The position numbers and the translations under genes are program-made. Below are positions 26,501 through 39,000 of a DNA stretch of 64,000 bases, in pieces (within the stretch, counting starts at the first letter, position 1; each line of letters opens with the position of its first letter). Below the pieces are notes generated by a model. It ran no database searches. It was not told the origin of the DNA and saw nothing but the letters and a program-made list of their open reading frames with translations. The DNA comes from Poa pratensis (Eukaryota; Streptophyta; Magnoliopsida; Poales; Poaceae): assembly GCA_947311845.1 (NCBI GenBank), contig CAMZMU010000107.1, positions 39,416,588-39,480,587 on the forward strand, read 5' to 3'.

Positions 26501-29500
26501 ACAACGATCTAAAAAGATTCATGTAAGCATTTTATACCACTACCACATGCATAGCATTTTTCTGGTCCAACCAAACACCAATCAACTTATTTGACAACTC
26601 TCCAAACAGATATAAGTGAAGCAAGAGAGTACTTTCTTCAAAAGAAACTGAAAGCTCTAACAAGAGATGTATGAAAAACTGAGAGCTAACAGCAATAACA
26701 GCAACTAGACAGGAATACTCAACAAGTATAAGTGAAGCACAAGAGTATTCTAATGAAAAAGTGGAGCGTGTCTCTCTCCCAAACATGAATGCTAGGATCC
26801 AACAAGTATAGCACAGCAAACAAAACAAAACAAACTGAAAACAAAAACACACTGACGCTCCAAGGAAGAGTACACTAGTATGAAGCAATAAAAATATAGC
26901 ACCATTAGAGATGACCTGATAATTTGTAGATGAAGAAGGGGATGCCTTGGGCATCCCCAAGCTTAGATGCTTGAGTCTTCTTGAAATATGCTGGGGAGGT
27001 AAGCCTCCCCAAGCTTAAGCTCTTCACTCTTCTTGATCATGTAATATCATTCTCCTCTATCAACACTTGAAAACTTCCTTCACACCAAAACTTAACAGCT
27101 TTTCTCATTAGCAGGTTAGTGCACTAAAAGATAATACTTCAAAGTTCTAGCAAAGACAAAACTCACAAGCCAACTATTTTAAACATTAGCCACTGTTACT
27201 AGGCTCAAGTGGGCACTTTTACACGAAAAGAAACCACTTAAAAACTTGTAAAAGAGAGAATGCAAAATAAAAGACAGAATCTGTCAAACCAGAACAGTCT
27301 GTAATGACGAATTTTTTCGAGGCACTTACGATGCTCAGATGAAAACTTTTGAAATAATGAAAGTTGCGTAACATCATCAGGAACATGCACAAAAAGTTTC
27401 AGCATTTTTCGATTTTTTCTGATTTTCTACTGAATTAAACGGTGACGAACAGCAATCTGTCCCAATGCAGTCCCGAAAATAAAACCAACTTTGCATTAGT
27501 AACTCTCCTTGGCACAACAAAACAGCAAATAAAAGATACAAAGGAGTTGCTACAGAGGTAAACAAGCATCCTTGACTCAAGAAAACAAAAATAAAACAGC
27601 AAATAAAAACATGGGTTATCTCCCAGAAGTGCTTTTCTTTAATGCCTTTGAGCTAGGCATGAAGAGATGCATCAAGTATTGTCAAGACCAGAAAATCCAA
27701 AACCATAATTTGTCTTGACACTAGTATCATGTGAGTATTTCATCTTCTTCCTAGGGAAGTGTTCCATACCTTTCTTGAGTGGGAATTGAAATTTTATATT
27801 CCCCTCTCTCATATCAATAACAGCACCAACAGTTCTCAGAAAAGGTCTTCCCAAAACAATAGGACAAGAAGGATTGCATTCAATATCCAAAACCACAAAA
27901 TCAACAGGGACAAGATTGTTATTAACCATTATCAAAACATCATCAACTTTTCCTAAAGGTTTCTTCATAGAAGAATCAGCAAAGTGAACATCCAAATGAC
28001 ATTTTTCCAAAGGTGCAAGCTTGAGAATATCATATAAATTTTTAGGCATAACCGAAATACAAGAACCAAGGTCACACAAAGCATTGCATTCAAACTCACT
28101 CAGTTTCATTTTAATAACAGGTTCCCAATTATCATCTAACTTCCTAGGGATAGAAGCTTCAAGTTTTAATTTTTCTTCCCTAGCATGCATGAGAGCTTTG
28201 ATAATATGTTCAGTAAAAGCCATATTTATTTTACTAGCATTAGGACTCTTAGCTAGCTTTTGCAAGAACATGATGACTTCAGTTATGTTACAATTTTCGA
28301 AATTGAAGTTGTTGTCATCAAAAACAATGGAGCAATTATCACCAACACCTCTAAAAATTTCAGCACTTTTACTAGGAACAAAAGTAGTGCTATCAGGCAA
28401 TTTAAACTTTTTGTAGAGGTAGTAGAGACATTTCCAACACTTATTATCTTTTCACTAACAGTAGGGGGCGCATTAGCATGTGAGGCATCATTTGTTTCAT
28501 TAGTAAAAATAGTGCAAACTCTAACAACACTATTTTGTTCAGCAATTTCAGCTTCTCTTTCTTCTCTCTCCCATCTTTCATGAAGTTCAGCAAGCATCCT
28601 AATGTTATTATCAATTTTAATTTGGATAGCATTGAGTGTTTTACTCTCTCTAATATCACTAGGAATAGCTTTTATTTTCAGCATTTCAACATCATGAGCA
28701 AGACTATCAACTTTAGCAGCAAGAGTATCAATTTTTCCTAGCTTTTCCTCAACAGTTTTATTAAAAGTAGTTTGTGTGCTAATAAAATCCTTAAGCATGA
28801 CTTCAAGATCAGAGGGCACACTTCTATTGTTACTGTAGGAATTGCCATAAGAATTACCATAAGAGTTGCTACCATTAGCAGGATATGGCCTATAATTGTT
28901 GCTACCAAAATTATTCCTATAGCATTGTTGTTGAAGTTGTTATTTTTAATGAAGTTTACATCAACATTTTTCTCATCATGAGCAACCAAAGAAGCAAGAG
29001 GAATATTATTTGGATCCACAACACCATGTCCATTCGAAAGCATAGTCATAATAGCATCAACTTTATCACTCAAGGAGGAAATTTCCTCAACAAATTTACC
29101 TTCTTACCAGTTGGAGCCCTTTCAGTGTGCCATTCAGAATAATTTACCATCATATCATCAAGAAGCTTTGTAGCAGCACCCAAGGTGATGGACATAAAGG
29201 TCCCTCCAGCAGCCGAGTCCAATAAATTCCTTGAAGAAAAATTTAGTCCTGCATAAAAGGTTTGGATGATCAAGAGCACATAGATAAACAACTTGAATAA
29301 ACATGGTATCAATATTCATCGGATCCCAGCAAACACAACATCTAGCATTACAATAAGATGATCTTGATCATGTTAGGCAGCTCACAAGATCTAAACATGG
29401 AGGCACAAGGTAGAGAGACAACCATCTAGCTACTGCTATGGACCCGTAGTCCAGGGGTGGACTACTCACGCATCACTCCGGAGGCAGGCATGGTGATGTA

Positions 29501-30019
29501 GAGCCCTCCGGTGATGATCTCCCCTCCGGCAGGGTGCCGGGAAGAGCTTCAGAACTCCTCCGATCTGAGATTGACGATGACGGCCGCGACGGAACTTTTC
29601 GTGGAATATGATCGACCGTAATAGGGTTTTCGCGTCGCGGAGAATATATAGGCGAAGAGGCGGCGTCGGTGGCCGAGGGGGGCCACCACGCCATAGGGGG
29701 GCGCGGGCCCACCCTGGGCCGCGCCCTAGTGTGGCGTGGCCCCCTGGTGGGTCTGCTCCGACTCCCCTTTGGACTCCGTGATCTCCTCGTGATATTATTG
29801 ACGATGTCTTTTGTTTCGTCCAATTCCGAGAATATTTCCTTAATAGATTTTCTGAAACCAAAAACAGCAGAAAACAGGGAACTGGCACTGTGGCATCTTG
29901 TTAATAGGTTAGTCCCAGAAAATGCATAAAAATGATATAAAGTATAACCAAAACATGTAGCAATTGATATAATAACAGCATGGAACATCAAAAATTATAG
30001 ATACGTTTGAGACGTATCA
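23523..30019 (-). mobile_element. Gypsy-like family B element, copy B2, truncated at its 5' end
   Basis: Left (3') LTR 23523-25092, internal 25093-29267, right (5') LTR remnant 29268-30019. The duplication TCGCC lies at 23518-23522 and 30020-30024, so this copy keeps both original flanks of the B insertion. A deletion removed the primer site and the first 820 bp of the right LTR (compare 21113 in the hybrid LTR). The internal region keeps degraded gag and protease frames. No RT, RNase H or integrase is present. Confidence 0.87.
27672..29312 (-). pseudogene. Retrotransposon gag-protease remnant (Ty3/gypsy, Tat/Athila-like)
   Basis: Reading leftwards, pieces of gag appear first (29070-29267, with AAGGTFMSI and DDMMVNYSEWHTERAP), then an asparagine-rich stretch (about 28850-29000), then a coiled-coil-like region (28500-28800). 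Last comes an aspartic protease with the active-site motif ALCDLGSCISVMP (DLG codons at 28065-28073) and the downstream LGRPFLRTVGAVI motif (about 27830-27860). The parts lie in different frames, so no full polyprotein can be made, and the frame stops soon after the protease. These motifs are typical of plant Ty3/gypsy elements of the Tat/Athila type. Cut at 29267 by the deletion that fused it to the LTR remnant. Confidence 0.82.
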
Positions 30020-30582
30020 TCGCCCCTTAGCCTCCCTCCTTCATGGCTTCTTGGGAGCCCTCCCCCATGGAGATGGGATCCATGGGGGAGGCAAAAACGT
30101 GGCTTTGGTGGCTGGAAATTCGTGGTATGGGGGTGTCCTCCACGAGTTAGGTTTCCTCCCTTTATATATCTTCTCTGATTTCCGTCACCCGCTTTTAGGG
30201 TTTCACCATATTGGGCCTACAGGCCGCATTCGAACTCCGTTTGGTCTGTTCTCGGGGTTAAAATCTTCGTATGAAAATTTGTGACAACTTTCTAAACAAT
30301 CGGATCTCCATTTGACGTCATCTTCAAGGGTCAAACTGACAAACTCTGAAAACAGTTCTGGGACAAATTTCAGCAAAGTCCCAATTCGACTCCGACAAGG
30401 TTTCCTCTTGTATTCTTGATAATTCCTACACATCAAAGTGTAAAATAAGAACATTGTGCACTTTTGCAACTATTAATAGGTTAGTCCAAATAAATCATAA
30501 ACTTAATATAAAAACAAGTGCCAAAGGCATAATATTAACATGAAACAATCAAAAATAGATACGTTTTGCACGTATCAGCGGA

Positions 30583-32560
30583 GAGGCGGCCAAGACGTGT
30601 ACAAATCTTAGAAGCTCGTAAGAAATTACACTCGCCATCTTCAATTCACATATTTCTGCTGACGTCTTCTCCTCTTCTCTAGCCCCTTCCTCCTAACCTG
30701 CAGCTCCATCTTCTTCTCCCTCTTCTGCTACTGCTTCTTCCTATTCTCTAGCTTCTTCAATCTGCCAGCTCAAATATGGGTAATCAAAAATCAAAGAATA
30801 CATATTATATAGTTGGACAATGAATACAAATAGGGAGAGGGACACACTTCCGCTGCTCGTCAATGGAATCCCAAATCTGGCTCTGCTTGTCGACATCACC
30901 GAGTGGTGCACTTCCTCGACTTCCTGGCCTGAGTGGTGCAATTGCTTATCAAAGTCATCTGAATGGTCCGCGGCATCTGAGACCTTCGCTTGGTTGTCGA
31001 TGCCACCCATGAGCTTCACTTGCTCATCAACGTCACCCAAGATCTCGCCACTAGCCATGGCCACTTCTTGGCGCTTCAACAACTTCATGGACGTGCCAGC
31101 CACAAGGGCACAATATCGTTGATTTGAAGAGGACCTGAAGAAGATACATTAGAAAAACCATTCTACAAATAACTTGCATATGCTCCAGCAAGTGCAGAAA
31201 ACCAATCTACAAATGTTAATTTACAAATGAAGAACAATCTATACAGATTCTGATAGTTTGAAGTCCAGGTTCTATATTCACATAGTTTAGATCTCAGATA
31301 AGCCTTGTGTAATAGGGGACTCCTTAGATGATTCTGCTAGCAGCAAGGACTACATAAATATTTTAAATAGTAGTGGATGATACCCGAATGTAGATAATGC
31401 CATTGCATATGCATCTCTTTAAAAGTTTTAGCATTTTTAATACAGTTGACTAAACTACATATATGAGGTGAGGCTATTGGAATGAATGAGCTCTGGATGG
31501 TCTTTAGTACAAAATTAGCTACGAAATGAAATTCTTAACAATAGCAAGTGCACAACAAAAACATAAGATCTTTCTTTAAATTACATGCATATAACAGACC
31601 ACTCTTTGTTTAAAATCACCTCAAAGCAAAAAAAACATATCATGACCAGAACTTGTCCTCTCGCTGCTTAATTTATCGTCATACAAATGCAAGACAAATG
31701 GCAATTTATATTTGCGTTTGCTTGGAATCTATCTGATGGCCGTTGAGGGGCTTAAACCTGTAATCTTGGAGTTGATTACACGCAAAGATGGATGGGTCCC
31801 AGGTGATTTACCTGAGTATGCACGAAGTCGAGACACGTTGAAGGGCGCCAGAGCCCGGGAGGATGGTGTCCAGGAGCACGGAGACGCGTCGATGGGGAAC
31901 ACAGAGCAGAACAGGGCCCCGTGCCGCTGGAGGCTGAGGCAAGGGGACGCTGGTAGCGGCACACGGCTGCCGCCGCACCCGTGACCGGCACCAAAATCAC
32001 CACGGAAACAAACGGAGGCAGGAAGATGAAGAATAGAGTTGTCAGCGTAGCGGCCGGCCGAGCTCCGTCGCCTCCTCCGCCTGCTCCCGCTGCCCCCAAT
32101 GCGTCGTGTGGCCGGCTTTCTCGCCGGGCATGCGCTAGACGGGGAGGCGCCCTCACCGCGACGCACGCGTGGGCGGAGATGAACAGTGTTTAACAGTGTC
32201 TTTGCCTGTTTGGTTCGCTGGCTCTGTACCGGGCTGTCCATGCATCCGTGTCAGCCGACGGAACGCTGCCGACCACTTTACCTGGGCCACGCCACGGATT
32301 TCACTCGTGGCGTTTTTGCAAAACAACCCCTCCACTTTCCGAAAATTACAAGTAAGTCCTGTATATAGGACAGGCCCATACCCTAGATCCCTAATCCTCT
32401 CATCCTCACATCCTCTCTCCCTCCAGCCTACAGTCTGTCCCACCTCATCTTCATTACATTTGAATGTGGCATGTTGAAACGCAAATCGGTGGCTTCAAAT
32501 AAATGGACCCTGGAAACGCGCGCAAAAGGTCGAAAGTGGAGTCAAACACGCCAACCAAAC
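30583..32560. other. Region between the transposon block and the PHD/GNAT gene
   Basis: No gene can be named. A minus-strand frame at 30741-31103 (MAGTSMKLLKRQEV..., acidic, rich in H, D and Q) and a GC-rich minus-strand frame at 31729-32241 could be exons of one unrecognised minus-strand gene, but neither resembles a known domain and the second has alternative overlapping frames. 31140-31700 is AT-rich and featureless. A 22-base stretch at 32424-32445 recurs exactly at 34143-34164 in the coding exon of the neighbouring gene. Confidence 0.45.
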
Positions 32561-32579
32561 CAATCAATCAACTCGGCCA

Positions 32580-33051
32580 AACTCGAAAATTTGGATAAAA
32601 ACTTTTAAATCTCTTCTTCTCTTTTCTCCCAACAGGACGAAGAAGAAAAAACAGCGTCGGAGCAGCGAGTGAGAGAGAGAGAGAGACAGTGCCACTCCGC
32701 GCCGCTCTTCCCCACGTCGCCGCCGCCGCCGCCTCCGTCTCCCCTCTCACCGCCAGCGCGCCAGCACCGAGCTGGGCCGGACTGCCGCCGCCCGAACGAC
32801 CAGGCTGTCTCGGGGCTCGGATCTCGTCTCGACCAGTCCCGTCCCGCCGCGGCACCAGGCCCGCCGCCCAGCCGCCAGCCGGGGCCAATTCCGCCTCCAG
32901 CCGCACCGCCTCTTGCCGCATCCCGTCCCCAACTCGCGGGAAACTCCGGCATTCCAGGTACCGCCCGCTCCCTCACTCCCTCCCTCGGATCTACCGCTCC
33001 GTCCACCGCATTTCCGTCAGATTCATTCGCCCTGCATGCCTTGCCAGCCAG
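32580..33051 (+). promoter_or_regulatory. Core promoter and 5' leader of the PHD/GNAT gene (predicted)
   Basis: A TATA-like GGATAAAAAC lies at about 32592. It is followed by a pyrimidine-rich leader, a (GA)n run at 32668-32686 and GC-rich sequence up to the start codon. The frame is open upstream of ATG 33052 as far as ATG 32689. A possible leader intron could run from CAG|GTACC (about 32957) to CAG just before the ATG, but this is only a splice-site match. Confidence 0.45.
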
Positions 33052-36000
33052 ATGGCCGCGGAGGAGGCGCTAGGCTTCAGGGAGGACGACGCCATCCGCT
33101 TCATCTTCGGGGAGGACGTGGCAGCCCGCGCCACCGGGAAGGACGAGGACGCCGCCTTCGACAGGTCGCTCCTCGAGCTCCAGGTCTTCAGGGACGTCTT
33201 CGACATGGAGACCAAACCAGGGAGGCGTTTCACGGTGGTGGCAGAGACGTCGCTGCTTCCTGGCGCCCACTTTGCACCTCACCAACCTGCGCCCCAGGCA
33301 CCTCCACGGTTCTGCGCAGACCGCATGGAGGCTCGTCAGGTAGCGGGTCCTGCTGAGGAGGCGCACGCACATTTCCACGGGGAGCAGAACAGGAATGGTG
33401 CTCGTATGGATGCCAGACTGGATCTTGGTGCACATTCTCACAGCGACCGAAACAGGAGTGACTACCCTCATATGGATGTCGGTGACCAGGAGCACGAGCA
33501 TTCTCGCGGCGAGCAGAATGGGGTCGATGGGCTGGCCCTCGAGCTGGATTCCGTGCTGCAGGGTTTCTTGGGATACTGGCCAGGCAGTGCAGCAGCTCCA
33601 TGTGGAGGAACCACCGATGTGCTCAACCAGCATCAGCAGCAGCAAGCTTTTGGCATTGCCGCTCTCGAAAACCACATGCAACCAATGCTTCAGCACAGCA
33701 GCGCAGCTGGGGCTGGGGCGTGCGACGCGGTCGGCTTCGGTGCCAGCACCAGCACCAGCGGGGTCGATGATCCCATGCCGTCCTACGTCGACGCGCTGGC
33801 GGAGTTCTCGCAGTTCCAGAGCACCGCGAATCTTTCCGACCCGTTTCTGTATCAGTGGCTACATGATCAGCAGCCGTTCCCGAGCGACGCCTCAACGTGT
33901 TTAAGCTATGATGATCAAGGACAGATGGTTGACACTAGTCAGCAAGTGGTATATGCGTGTAGTGGGGCAGGTTTTTCTGACAGAGGAGCTGAAGATTACC
34001 CACTCTTCAGCAAGCCAGCCTATGAGACCGCTGTGCCACCTCACCTGTCCCATGACCATATTGAAACTGAGCACCTTTGTGAGAATGGTACGCCCGACGC
34101 TAACATCAGTTCACTAGATGATGGTGATGTTCCTCAGTTCAGCAGCCTACAGTCTGTCCCACCTGTTTTTGGTTGCAAGAAGACATCAAGCAGGGATCTG
34201 TCCGATCAGCTAGAAGCGCATGCACATTGCCTTTTCACGGATGCTGGCTGGAGCATCAAGCCACGCAAAAGGAATGACAGGGCTAAGATGTCATCCTATT
34301 TCACAGCACCACACAGGGAGATCGTCCTTAGCTCATTAACCCAGGCCTGGAAGTTTTGTGGTAACAAGTTGTATGAAGCTTCTGCGGGCTCAGAACGCGG
34401 GAAGTATCCGATGGTGTGGTCAGATGTTGATGTGTTTTGGAAGGACCTCACAGATACAATGGAGTATATCCAAAAGATACTTGTGGACCAACAAAATGCA
34501 CTTACACTTCTTCAACGGTGGGAGCTTTTGGATCCTTTCATTGCTGTCGTGTTCGTCGGTAGGAAAATTACTGCTCTGCAACAATGTAAAACTATCAGAG
34601 CTGTTGATAGTTCAACCTTTGTCCTCGATGACAGCACGGATATGTCCTCACAAAGTAAACGTAGGCAGAAAGCCAGTGATCTGTTAACCATCCACAAGGT
34701 TAAATCTACTCCTGTGATCATGGAAACTGATAGCAGAAAGCAAGCAGTTGAGCGCTGCAGCAGGAGTCAGGCTGTACCGAGCTGTCATGATTTTGAAGGT
34801 GGACTCAACAGAGACATTAACGTAAAAAATGGCCGCACACAGGGTCAGAATAGTGGGGCTAGTGACCGAAAGGAGAATCATATTAATGAAAGCACTGAAA
34901 CCCGGCAACTTTGCTCCGGATCAGCACTCATCAATAATTCGGTGAAAAAAGCAAGGAAGAAGCCCAGAATGATATCTGATGTTGATGCAAATGGATTAGA
35001 TGAGCTGTATTATCAAAGCTTTATGCAGCATACTATGGAGGTATATAACCAAGAGGGCAATGTAGCGATTCTTGACTTTTCTAATCCAGAAAACATCAAC
35101 CTCTCTGAAAAACATGGTATTTCTTCAGCTGTTGGCACATTGAAAAAGAATTTGAAGCCTAAATCCAGATCAGCAAAGGTAAGTGGAAACAGCCAAAGCA
35201 ACAAACCTGGCACGTTATTTCCATTAGAGAGCAAGCAAACAAGTACATTAAGAGGTGACAGTACTTCAAAAGAACCTAAGGAGCATGCAATCTCAGAAAA
35301 TGATTCTAATGCAAGGGAGCCAGGTGCCAATGAAACCATCCCTATAGAAATGGTCTACAAGAACTTGCCTTCAGAGAGCAAGAAAATGAGTATGTTAAGA
35401 GGTGAGGGTACTGTTAAAGAACCTACAGAGCATGCAATCTCAGAACCTGATTCCAGTGCAAAGGAGCCAGGTGCCAATGAAACCGTCCCCATACAAATGG
35501 TCCACAAGAGTTTACCTTCAGAGAGCAAGCAGATGAGCATGCTAAGAGGTGAAAACACTGTTAAAGAACTTAGGGAGCATAAAGTCTCTGAACCTGATTC
35601 TAATGCAAGGGACTCGAGTGCCAATGAAACTGCCCCTATAGAAATGGCCCACAAGAAGTTTCCTTCAGGGAGCAAGCAGAGCATCTTAAGAGTTGAGGGT
35701 ACTGTTAAAGAACCTACAGAGCGTACAATCTCAAAACCTGATTCAAATGCAAGGGAGTCGAGTGCCAGTGAGATCGTCCCTATGGAAATGGTTCACAAGA
35801 AGTTCACCTCGTTGAAGGAATCATCTCTTGGAATTCCCCCCAAGGATTCACATAAGGTTTCAATCTACAATTCCGTTCCTGTTGAATCATCCCGTGAGTC
35901 AAATGCTGCTTTCCTGAAAACTGCTTTATCTCTCGAGTCACAAATCTGCAAGACAACCACTGCTAAAAGAAAACTTGAAGGCTGTGATAAATATGTCAAG

Positions 36001-39000
36001 AAGAGGCCCCGTGAGTTGCGTATCAGCGATGATGACCTTTTGATCGCAGCTATTGTAAAAAACAGCAATGTTGCCTCCTACCACAAATTTGTTGCAAGCT
36101 CGGGTTTTTCGGTTGCTAAGTACAAAAAGCTTAAAAATCAAAAGAGAGGAACAAACCTATTGGGAGGGAAGAGAATAAGTTTGGCGCGGAAAACTGTGCT
36201 CTGCTGGTTGATTGCAACTGGCTTTCTGACCGTAAAAGATGTTATTCAGTACCGGAATCTGAAGAGCGATGAAGTTATTAAGGATGGACAGGTCACTTGG
36301 GAAGGCATTCTTTGCAACTGTTGCGAAAAAACCTTATCTGTATCAGATTTCAAAGCTCATGCTGGTTGCCATATGCCTAAGTCTTCATTAGGCCTCTTTC
36401 TGCAGTCTGGCAAGTCATATACTTTATGCCAGGTAGAGGCTTGGTCTGCTGAATCGATGAGCAGGAGAAGTGATGGATGTGGTAGGAAAGTCGAGGCGAT
36501 GGATGAAAATGATGATACATGTGGTTTCTGTGGAGATGGCGGTGAATTACTTTGCTGTGACAATTGCCCGTCAACATATCATGAAGCTTGCTTGTCTTGT
36601 CAGGTACCAAGCTTCTGTAGAGTGCCATTGGCTGTTTATCCATTACAGATATGTTTCAAATTTCCAATACAGATGTTGCTGACATTATTGTTGCACTGTT
36701 TTGTCCATAAAATGTTTATCTGTTAGAACTTGCCATAAAATCTTTATCATGAAGCTTGGTTACCAATTTATTTTCTTCGTTTTACGTCTGCAGGAGCTTC
36801 CTGAAGGTAGTTGGTACTGCCATAAATGCACATGCCGGAAGTGTGGAAACCCAGTTAGTGAAAAGGAGGTTTCGTCCTCATATATCTTGAGATGTCTGGA
36901 GTGTGCAGATGCATGTAATGATTACGATCCCTCCTCACTTGCCTTTCCATTTGCACTACTTTGCTATCACTGAAAGTAAATATTTGCAGTACTTAATTGG
37001 TGCATACTATTCTTTAAACTCCTCTATTGATCTTTAAATTGGATAGAGCAATGTAGAAGGATCCTTTAAACTCCTCTATTGATTCTTTAAACTCCTCTAC
37101 TGAAAGTAAATATCTCTTCTGTTGATCTAAGTCCCTTTATTGAGGATCCGTGTTCTCACTTTCTCAGTATGCATGTAAGGGTTACAATCCTTGTCATTTA
37201 CGTTATTTTCTGCTATGATTAATATAAGTATTTAGAAGGCGGTACTTAATTAGTGCGGACTGTTCTTCAATCTTGTACTTATCTTTATACTGGACAAACA
37301 CTTTTCCAGTATTATCATCTTGCTGGATATACTATATTCTTTTGTATTTATAGAGCTATTTCCCCTTCTGTTGATCTCAGTCCATATTTGTGATAGTTAA
37401 TTCTCTCACAGAAGGTATTTTATTGAGGATTCATGTTTTCACTTTCTCAGTATAGAGGGGCTTAGGCCTGATGTCCCCCTCTAGCTGCACTTTGTTTGTC
37501 AGGAATTGTTTTTTAATAGCCTTAGTGGAAGATGAGGTCACCTACTCACATAATTCTAAATAGCCCGCTGTAGCTTTTTGAGCATGTTGCCGCTAATGAA
37601 TCCATATACAATTTTCCGTTATAGCTCTATTTAGCCCCGCTATAACTTTTTTTTAGGGTTGGCGCTATTTGTTATAAACCGCTATTTAAAACATTGTCTA
37701 CTCATCATTCATCTCATGTAACTTATCCAGTATTCATAAATTATAATGCATGGTGGATGACATTATCTTCTAATGTTTATCCTTAACTTCAACATGATAT
37801 TTTCTTGTTTCTCAATGGCAGACCATGCCACATGCATTAAGCACGATATGCTTCCCTGTGATGGTAAAGGATCTGACACATGGTTTTGTGGGAGATACTG
37901 TAAGGAGGTAATATTTAATTTTATCTTTGTCTACAAGATGCTCAGTAGTGCAAGTCTTGTTATCTATCGTACTTCTAGAGATTATGGTTTTTTTACTGGT
38001 CCTGCACCCTACAGACACATAATGCACATCTTTCTGTTTATTTCCATGGCTGCTTATTTTGGGGACCGACAGACACTAGTACATGTTGCACTGGTTATGT
38101 TCCATGCTTGTAACGTGTTGGATGTCAGGAATATGATCGAGGACCAAACTGATTGTTACTCATGTAGATGTTGTTACTTTTGTTGGTGCAACCAACAAGC
38201 TGGGAATTTTGGTTTCAAACATTCTGTTTCACACCCTCCATTTCCTTTTCTCTGAAAGCCTTTATCTGCAATTGTTCAGATATATCTTGGACTACATAGT
38301 CATGTTGGGATAGAGAATATTATTGACAGTGAGCTCTCATGGAGCGTATTGAAGTGCTGCAGTGATGGCCGTAGGCTACATTCTGCACGGAAGATTGCCC
38401 ATATGACAGAATGTAATACAAAATTGGCGGTGGCTCTTACTTTATTGGAGGAATGTTTCATTCGTATGGTGGATCCTAGAACTGGTGTAGACATGATACC
38501 ACATGTCCTCTACAATAAGGGGTAAGTTTCCTATTTACTCTAGTCATTAATCTCTGCACATTGATTTGTCTTAGACAATATTTGCATTGCTTCAATTTTT
38601 GTTTTGCACCTTATGGATGAGCAAGGGGTATATAGTGTCAGTATATTCTGTTGAAGTATTCCACTGATCATTTACTGTAAGGAAAGTCTATCAAGGGAAA
38701 AAAATTACATGTAGTCGCCACATATTTCCTAAATTTACTTTTCCTTTTTATGAATGTCCACTTGAAGACTAAGCATGCCAAACATCTCCATTTTAAGAAT
38801 ATTCATCTATTAACCAGTTTACACTGGAAGAGTATTGGAGGCATCACAGTGCGGTTTGAACTAATAAATATAGTTGACTTCATATTATTGTGCAAGTTTG
38901 TATACTAAGCTACGATCATTTTACGAACTGCCATATTTTTGAAACGAACTGCCATATTTGGGTCTTGGGAGTTTTGGTGAATGCTAATAGCAAATTATAG

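Larger units (their letters stand above)
823..30577 (-). mobile_element. Founder solo LTR, gypsy family A, interrupted by all later insertions
   Basis: A single family A LTR survives in three pieces: 823-1567, 14566-14718 and 30025-30577 (about 1.45 kb together). It starts with TGATAACCCACAAG and ends with ACGTATCA on the plus strand, so the element read on the minus strand as TGATACGT...GGGTTATCA. The 5-bp duplication GCGGA lies at 818-822 and 30578-30582. No internal region or second LTR belongs to this copy, so it is a solo LTR left by LTR-LTR recombination. Everything between its pieces is later insertion or duplication. The middle piece (A' segment) occurs a second time at 23341-23522 because of the 8.8 kb tandem duplication. 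Confidence 0.88.

Noticed and set aside
13091..27577. The tandem repeat as a simple assembly duplication
   Set aside because: Units differ by small indels and SNPs and diverge fully after 18754/27577; still worth a long-read check.
823..30577. CRISPR-like or satellite array from the many repeats
   Set aside because: Repeats are LTRs of 1.5 kb with TG...CA ends and target duplications, in a plant nuclear context.
31729..32241. 170-residue minus-strand frame as a gene
   Set aside because: GC-rich with overlapping alternatives; no recognisable domain or exon partner, so described only as a possible region.
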